Below, one piece after another: positions 58,161-64,000 of a stretch of 64,000 nucleotides of DNA. This DNA is from Pisolithus tinctorius (Eukaryota > Basidiomycota > Agaricomycetes > Boletales > Pisolithaceae), in contig JANFAH010000002.1 in assembly GCA_024663395.1 (NCBI GenBank), positions 4,960,001 through 5,024,000 on the forward strand, in the 5' to 3' direction. Position numbers and translations under genes: made by a program. The notes below the pieces were generated by a model, which had not been told where the DNA came from, did not search any database, and was given only the letters and a program-made list of their open reading frames with translations. Positions within the stretch are counted from its first letter, which is position 1; the number at the start of each line of letters is the position of its first letter.

Positions 58161-59757
58161 TCACGTGAACCACGGATGTCGGATGACATCCTGTATGCGA
58201 ATCTTCTCCTCCGAGAAATACTTCAACATATTCAGCAAAAGATCCTGCAACAGCCCAACTTCTTCCTCATGCAGTCGCACCCCGGGCTTTTCAATCATCG
58301 GACCTTCGTTTTCAGGCGGCGGATCTTGCTCGCATATCTCGAACAACTTGGCCCTAATGGAGCTTTTATAAGCCTGCAAAGCACGCCGGCCCGTTCTCGA
58401 TCTTGCTCGCTCTTTGGTTGCCCGTCCCCTCGAACCATAGCATGCGCTGTTCAAAAGCAGCCCACCAGGGGTCGGGTAGTCGCCCCAGCATCTCAACAAT
58501 CTGCCTGAGAATGTCGACGTCACTTCCCAAGAACGATTCGAAGAGGACAAAGCCTGCGCGGATTGCAAAGATCGCGCATGCGAGCGCCCAGATGTCCGCC
58601 TCGAAGCCCACACACCCCTCAAACCGTGCCTCCGGCGACCGATAATTCAGCATCGTACCTGGCTCGAAGGACGGTGGTGGAGAGGCAACGATCTAGGGCT
58701 GGCCAGAATCGCTGACAACAATGCTTTCTTGAGGAAGCATTGCATCCGACATCCCGGAGTTCTCGATGAGTGCGACGAGCATGGCTGGTGCGTGAGGACC
58801 GGGCTGTTGTCCGTCATGGGTTCTGACACCCTGCGTCTCGGGGTCGCCAAGATGGGCATACGCTTCAGCGTCCGACCATTTGATGACGTGGGGCGATAGT
58901 CGAGACAAAATGTTCGATGTGGTCAGGTCTAGATGGAGTCGTTCGTCGGCACCTGACATCGTTGAGAAAGAGGCAGAAGATTGCTTATCTCTATAAACGA
59001 TGCTGGCGCAGTGCATGTGGTGTATCCTCATCGCTGTTTGTTTCGTGACATCGTGACATTCCTAGCCAAGTCTGCACGTAGTCGGCAGCTGCCCGGGTGA
59101 ATCACACATAGCGAGGATACTGGGACCAGCAAGAGGAAATACGAGAAATAGGTGGGAGCCGTTCGGATCTTGTACGAAAAAATGGTGATCAACAGTCTGG
59201 AAACCGATAGACTCGGAAGAAGGGAGAGACGTTCTAAGCGTTTGAGAAATAACCAATTCGGGGATGTCGCTCGGGACCTTGCATAAAGAAACATTGGCAC
59301 GCATTGCCTTGAGGGTGACGATTCTACGCCAGTTTCCCTCTTCCAGTTGATCGCGCGCCAGCCAAACAGTAAAGGAGCCTCCAAATCCAAGTTTATGGAG
59401 GACCCTGAAATGTCCTTGGTCAAAGCTGTCGCCAACAGATATTGGGTGGGAACGGCCGGGTCAGTAATCTTCGATGTCCTCGATTACACCAAGGCGCGAA
59501 GGGATGAAACGAGGGGCCATCATCGTGGAAGTACGACGCAAGACTGGACTGAAGAAGCGAGTAGGGGAATGAAGCGGTTCCCTGCAAGTCGAAGGAGGAC
59601 GAACATTCGAAAGCTTGAGAACCGGCCAACCACCTACATAGTACTCCCGATGACAGCGCCTAACTGGGTTAACCAGTACTTGTACTTGTACACAGAAAAA
59701 ATAACTGGACCACAGTAAGGTTCGCACGGGCCACGGTTCGGCGAGGAGGACGAGCAA
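58161..59757 (-). pseudogene. SRPK-like serine/threonine kinase pseudogene
   Basis: Minus strand, kinase domain of the SR-protein-kinase type. The N-lobe has HKLGFGGSFTVWLARD (glycine loop) and VTLKAMRA (beta-3 Lys). The catalytic loop reads LHLDLTTSN (expected HxDLxxxN). The DFG region reads VSDSGQ. Then comes the APE-like SPEARFEG, GFEADIWALACAIFEIR-type helix F region, and the end IRIQDVIRHPWFT. Breaks: in-frame TGA at 59463-59461, a frame change near 59070-59100, in-frame TAG at 58695-58693 inside the activation segment, and two one-base frame changes around 58440 and 58385. No single frame covers the domain, so it should not make an active kinase. Confidence 0.8.
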
Positions 59758-60755
59758 CCGGGAAAGCGAGAGGAGCGGCTGAGAAACGTGCGAGATGCGA
59801 CCCCGAGACCAGACTCAAGGATGGAGCTCGACGAGAAACTACGAGGAACGGTAGGCCCGCAGGTGGTGGGGGGTCTGCTCACGTGAGGCCTCGCTTTTCT
59901 CACGCATGGACTACCAAATCCCGTCCCACTGGCAGTACTATCCAAGGATAATCCAATCCATCCCAGCGCATCCCTGCATGCGAAGTGAAAACCCATTTCT
60001 CTGCCTCTTGTGGACTTTTTAGAACGTCTGCAGGAAGCCACCTGTCATAGGTATGCTGGAACGGGCAATAAGTGCTGATCTCGTATTTGCAAGTAGCGTC
60101 CCAGTTTAGTGAGGGACGCTCTGCCGCCTTTAATACGCATCTTGGGCCCAAGCTCGCCACACGTTTGACAGTTGTCCTGCGACCAAGTTCTCCTGCCTTG
60201 CCTCCGCTTCAAGCACTTTCCGCCCAACTTGTGGGATATCAGTAATTTTGAAGGTCGTCAAATCATCCCGTATTGATTTCGGCTCCGGAGGCGGTTGGCT
60301 GAGTACAGCTGAAAGGTTGATATGCTAGTGTGGGTGGTGCGCACTTACTTTTTGTCTCGATAGGGGGCACAGGGCGGTGCTGTGTACAAAGTCAAGTGCA
60401 CAGCGGCTCCAGGCTGAGCAGCTGGTCTTTTTGTTGTTCACGTAGGTCGAAACATGCTTTGGAACTAAATACTAGTGCCAACTACAACGCAGCTTGATTC
60501 CACTCCGAAAGTCTTGATGCCAACATAGGGCGCCTACCATACTACCTACAGCATCCCCCCACCACAGGGACTTCATTCAGCAAATGGTCGTCGTCGGATG
60601 GACCGTGCACCCTACAGCTCTCAAGACCGTGATTCTCCATGTTCTCACTGGTTTAGAAGGGTCCAAAAACCATGCCTCTTCATCTGCAAGTCTGGCACCC
60701 ATGATCTCCTGGTTCTTTGGCCTGATGTGGTGCCTAGGTAGGCCAAGGAATCTAA
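59758..60755. other. Spacer with an F-box shard, left flank of the transposon
   Basis: Apart from the F-box shard listed separately, about 1 kb of anonymous sequence. The last 160 bp before the transposon have an open frame on each strand with no recognisable product. Confidence 0.4.
59965..60105 (+). pseudogene. F-box gene 3' shard
   Basis: About 140 bp matching the end of the F-box gene (compare 21555-21675): CCTCTTGTGGACTTTTTAGAACG and GGTATGCTGGAACGGGCAATAAG. No frame preserved. Confidence 0.65.
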
Positions 60756-60770
60756 GGTGCTGTTCACCCT
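60756..60770 (+). repeat. Left terminal inverted repeat of the Harbinger element
   Basis: GGTGCTGTTCACCCT, followed by GTGAATGCAAAGTCCAAG; TTCACCCTGTGAA is itself a short palindrome. Confidence 0.85.
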
Positions 60771-60889
60771 GTGAATGCAAAGTCCAAGTTTTTGACTTCA
60801 GCTTTGGTTAAGAGGTTCATGTGATGTGAACTGTCATGTGCATCCACCTGAGGTATGAACCATTGTCACCTGGTTACTATGATCATTGA

Positions 60890-62145
60890 ATGTCTGGCTC
60901 ATCTGCAGGATCAACCTGCTCGTTGTGCTTGCACAGCCTTACAATCAATCCTCTAGACCCGCAGAACCCCCTGCCTCCCCCTAGGACTTGCAAGAAAGCT
61001 GTGGTATGGACAACAGAGGAGGAAGGCATGTTATTGGATTTCTTGGCCTCTCATCTTTCACAGGCTGGTGATGGGAACTTTAAGAAGGCTATGTGGAATG
61101 CTGCAGCAGCCCACATGGCTCATAATCATCCACTGAGTCCAGATAATGGCAATAAGACAGCTGAATCATGTGAGCGGAAGTTCAAGGCGGTAAGTTGTCA
61201 TATCATTCTTTTTTTTTGCCTTGCTAACAATTATCCAGCTTAAAAAATCCTACTATGCTGTCACTGATCTTAAATTGGTGGCCTCTGGCTTTGCTTATGA
61301 TGACAAGCATGGTGCGATGATCTTGCTGGACAACACTGATCTTTGGGATCGGTATGTAAAGGTAATGTAGTTTTTTTCTTGTCGGATCATCCACTAACAT
61401 CTAGTCAGGCACACAAAGACATGAAGCCGTTTTGCAATTCTGGGTTCCCCCACTTTGCCAGTGTCGAGCTCCTTCTCCCCTCGCATGGCCAAGGTCAGTT
61501 TATCTACCGGCCACATGCCACTACTGCACCTTGTACAACCATGACCTCTGCCTTCGATACTCCTGCCTCTACCGCACCCCCACTGCTTCAACCATTCCTA
61601 CCCCCCCTCCTTCCCTCTCCCTCCTCAACATGATGCATGCTCTCAATGCTCACCGTCACGAGGACACACAGTCCGTGGATCTGAACTCCATCCCCCCTTC
61701 CGCACCATCAAGTTTTTTGTCACATGCGTCAGCTGGGTCATCATCATCATCAGCTGTCACCAGCATCAGTCACGGAAAAAGGAAAGCCGAGTCTGTTGTG
61801 ATGTCCAAAGGTGGATCGAAGTGCTCTCAGCCCCTGTTGGCCAAAGTGCATGCTGAAGAAGATCGCAGTTCATTCATCACCGCCATCACCTCCAGGCTCA
61901 ATAATTTCACACATGTGATCGCTGCCCCATTGCCCCTGCCACCCACTACCAATCCCCTTGTCGACACTGCCGTGGACTACATCAACAGCATGCCGCAGCT
62001 CTCAACAGATGATTGGATCGACATCGGCGACTACTTCCTCAGCGCGACCCCAGATGAAGTGAATATTTTCCTCAAGCATCAGGAGCTGGCAAAGCAGATT
62101 TGGGTGCAGCATTGGCTGATGAAGTACTGGGATGGGCAGAGATAG
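60890..62145 (+). CDS. Harbinger Myb/SANT-like DNA-binding protein (possible frameshift)
   Basis: Second protein of PIF/Harbinger elements; by analogy it binds subterminal DNA and helps the transposase. Exon 1 60890-61189 has VVWTTEEEGMLLDFLASH and CERKFKA, the trihelix/SANT pattern. Exon 2 61239-61361 (LKKSYYAVTDLK, LLDNTDLWDRYVK) and exon 3 from 61409 (AHKDMKPFCNSGFPHF) follow. A Ser/Pro-rich region follows, then the C-terminal frame from about 61610 to the TAG at 62143-62145 (NMMHALNAHRHED, KRKAESVV, WIDIGDYFLSATPDEV). The exon 3 frame and the C-terminal frame differ by one base; the run of seven C at 61601-61607 is the likely site. I could not find an intron that joins them. Confidence 0.7.
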
Positions 62146-62360
62146 GTGTTTGTCTTGTTTTTTTTTTTTTACAATATACAAATGTACCCCCCCCCCCTGC
62201 ATATCCTTTCAAGTCCCCCCCCTTTATACAAACATGTACATAATAAAATGTACATGACTATGACTAGCTTCCTATTGACAATGGAAGTTATTTTTCTACA
62301 TGAGTGTGAAACAATTGTAAGAACATATATTTGTACACCATGAAATCTGAATGTTCAGGC

Positions 62361-63604
62361 TCAGAGAAGGCCCCTAATTGTAAGCTGGTGCTGATAGTCA
62401 ATCCACATCTCCTCTGCAATGTTGTCACACCTATTATCAGCCCTTCTCCTCTCTGCAGCATCTGCTGGTCCATCACCAAGGCTTCCAATACCATCATCCT
62501 CTCCTATGTCCATGGCAAGTTCAGGGTCAAAGAACTCTTCTGGATCATAGCTCTGTATGAAATTGTGGAGGGCACAGAGAGCAGCAGGTACTTGAGTTTG
62601 GGTGTGGATGCTATATTCAGGGGGAATTTGAAGAATCCTCCACCTGCGTTTTATAACACCAAATATCCGTTCAATGGCATTTCTAAGTCCAGCATGGTGA
62701 AGGTTGAATAACTCCTCTTGGTTTTGAGGTCTATAAAATAGAAGTTACAGGAACACTGAGCAGAATGGAATAGCAACTTACCTTAATCCAGCCTGGCACC
62801 ATTCTTTCAGATGGTAATGAACACCTCAATAGGGAACCAGAAGTGCATCACAGGTCCCAAACCCTGCATCTGCAAGAAGGTACTTCCCAGGTGGCATGTG
62901 CAAGTCATTCCTGTGTGCATCATGCCACATGGTTGCATCTGCAGTTGACCCATCAAAGCCAGTGAGGGCATATGTGAAGAAGAAGTCAAAATCACAGATG
63001 AAGAGACAGTTTTGAGATAGGTAGCCCTTCCAGTTCCTCATGTAAGGCTGGTCCTCAGCAGCAGTGAATGCTTGAATATGAGTGCCATCAACTGCACCAA
63101 TACAATCCTGGAAAAATTGGAAGCGTGGGTCACTAGTAATCATAGTTGATATGGGAGTGTTGTTGGTGGGGAATTGCACTTGGGATGCATAGAATTGTCC
63201 CCCAGAAAAGAAAGCCAACATTGCTTTGAAATATCTAAAAAATTGTGAGAAAAATATCAGACAGTCCAATGAACTCCCTACCTAGTGATGGTCCCTGGTG
63301 AGTGTTGGAACCTCTCAGCAACATGCTGGGATGACAACCCAGTAACACAGGTGTAGAGGAATATCCCAAGTTGTTCCTCCACAGACATTCCATTGCGAGA
63401 AGGCACAAAACCATGATGGGTGAGCACCTGCATCAGGTGATCAAAAACCCCATGGCTGACACCAAGGCAAGTCCATATCCTGTCTGGATGACCATTCAGG
63501 AGCTCTAGCATCCACCCCTCACCAGTCAGGATTGAGGTATGGTAGGGGATTGGTTCTGAGTCAGAATGAAAAAGGAGGTCATAGAGGCATAGCACCTGGA
63601 TCAT
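62361..63604 (-). CDS. Harbinger DDE transposase, interrupted by an in-frame TGA
   Basis: Cut-and-paste transposase (DDE_Tnp_4 type). Exons on the minus strand: 63604-63282, 63234-62782, 62730-62361; all phases agree, 381 codons before the stop. The helix-turn-helix region has GLSSQHVAERFQHSPGTITR. The catalytic acids are Asp in IGAVDGTHI, Asp in YLLADAGF and Glu in NAIERIFGVIKRRW. Between the second Asp and the intron, the codon after LLVPY is TGA (62828-62826), followed in frame by GVHYHLKEWCQAGLR. One C-to-T change from an Arg CGA codon would explain it. As it stands the protein would end before the catalytic Glu, so the element is probably not autonomous. Confidence 0.85.
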
Positions 63605-63733
63605 CACTGCTACTACAAGTGCAGCAAGACAGCGACAATGATGGTGCTGGAGCTGCTGTGCTTCAAGATCTATAGCAGAGTTGTTTGATCTGTTATCACA
63701 ACGTTATCTATTGAACTACAAGTTGTGTTGTTG

Positions 63734-63856
63734 TCTTATATAATCATCACATGACTACATTACTAAAGCAGAAGCCCGAAACTTGGACTTTGCATTTGCG
63801 TGAGCGTGCACAGCTTATATAATCATCATGTGACTACATTGCTGAAGTCGAAGTCA
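63734..63856 (+). repeat. Two 40-bp subterminal repeats in the right end of the Harbinger element
   Basis: CTTATATAATCATCACATGACTACATT at about 63735 and CTTATATAATCATCATGTGACTACATT at about 63814, 79 bp apart. They are followed by A/GCTAAAG or GCTGAAG elements. The palindrome AAAGTTTTCAACTTT lies at 63856-63870. Confidence 0.7.
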
Positions 63857-63878
63857 AAGTTTTCAACTTTGACTTTGG

Positions 63879-63893
63879 AGGGTGAATGGCGCC
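63879..63893 (-). repeat. Right terminal inverted repeat of the Harbinger element
   Basis: Reads GGCGCCATTCACCCT on the minus strand; bordered by TAA at 63894-63896. Confidence 0.85.
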
Positions 63894-63896
63894 TAA

Positions 63897-64000
63897 GGGA
63901 CATGGTCACTAAATCACAGTGTTATGCATTGCAGGCAATGTCAATACATGTCCGTGTATGCAGAGGAAGATGCAGGGCATGAAAATAAACTGTCTGAGAT
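63897..64000. other. Right flank of the transposon
   Basis: The last 104 bases are host sequence after the target-site duplication; no gene can be assigned. Confidence 0.4.

Larger units (their letters stand above)
60756..63893. mobile_element. PIF/Harbinger DNA transposon, 3138 bp, with TIRs and TAA target-site duplication
   Basis: The element starts GGTGCTGTTCACCCT at 60756. It ends, read on the other strand from 63893, with GGCGCCATTCACCCT: 12 of 15 outermost bases match. Both sides are followed by AAAGTC(A/C)AAGTT and GACTTCAGC in the subterminal DNA. TAA flanks both ends (60753-60755 and 63894-63896), the 3-bp TWA duplication typical of PIF/Harbinger. Inside are the two standard genes in convergent orientation: a Myb/SANT-like protein (plus) and a DDE transposase (minus). 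The space between them (62146-62360) holds T14 and C-rich runs. Confidence 0.9.

Overview
The window looks like nuclear DNA of a filamentous basidiomycete, most likely an Agaricomycete. Genes are split by many 45-65 nt GT-AG introns. The recognisable families (ataxin-2/Pbp1, fungal MIP channels, F-box proteins with an N-terminal coiled coil, C3HC/Rsm1 zinc finger, SRPK-like kinase, PSDC-type decarboxylases, a PIF/Harbinger transposon) are typical of mushroom-forming fungi. No bacterial or organellar features were seen. Exon boundaries were placed by hand and checked only for phase.

Left part (1-14.5 kb), ordinary gene space: a partial ataxin-2/Pbp1 gene (minus); two tandem MIP channel paralogues with identical intron positions and altered NPA motifs; an MDR-type NADPH oxidoreductase (minus, nine exons); a 139-aa membrane protein (minus); an unrecognised Pro/Gly-rich protein; and an aldo-keto reductase.

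Middle part (about 14.5-58.1 kb), a duplicated array: a module of about 3.5 kb has been copied repeatedly. It holds about 1.5-2 kb of conserved non-coding DNA with pairs of a 160-180 bp repeat, a conserved core promoter and 5'UTR intron, one phosphatidylserine-decarboxylase-like gene, and a conserved 3' flank. Six full-length decarboxylase genes remain (called A 17.1, B 28.4, C 32.1, D 40.5 minus, E 48.0, G 56.4 minus). There is also a decayed copy F (52.9), a copy reduced to eight codons (44.6), an antisense remnant (35.0-35.4) and several 3' shards. Every full copy keeps the GGST self-processing motif. Four of six have Arg in place of the second His of the HRWH motif, and copy E has lost its N-terminal block and gained an alanine-rich insert of about 119 residues. 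Intact F-box (20.1 kb, with a frameshift tract) and C3HC/Rsm1 (23.6-25.8 kb) genes sit inside the array, and fragments of both are scattered between the decarboxylase copies. The duplications therefore carried pieces of these neighbours along. The family includes fungal amino-acid decarboxylases such as PsiD of Psilocybe; the substrate here is unknown, and no psilocybin-type kinase, methyltransferase or P450 is present.

Right part (58.1-64 kb): an SRPK-like kinase pseudogene (minus), an F-box shard, and a nearly complete PIF/Harbinger transposon (60756-63893) with TAA target-site duplications, terminal inverted repeats, a Myb/SANT-like ORF (plus) and a DDE transposase (minus) interrupted by one in-frame TGA.
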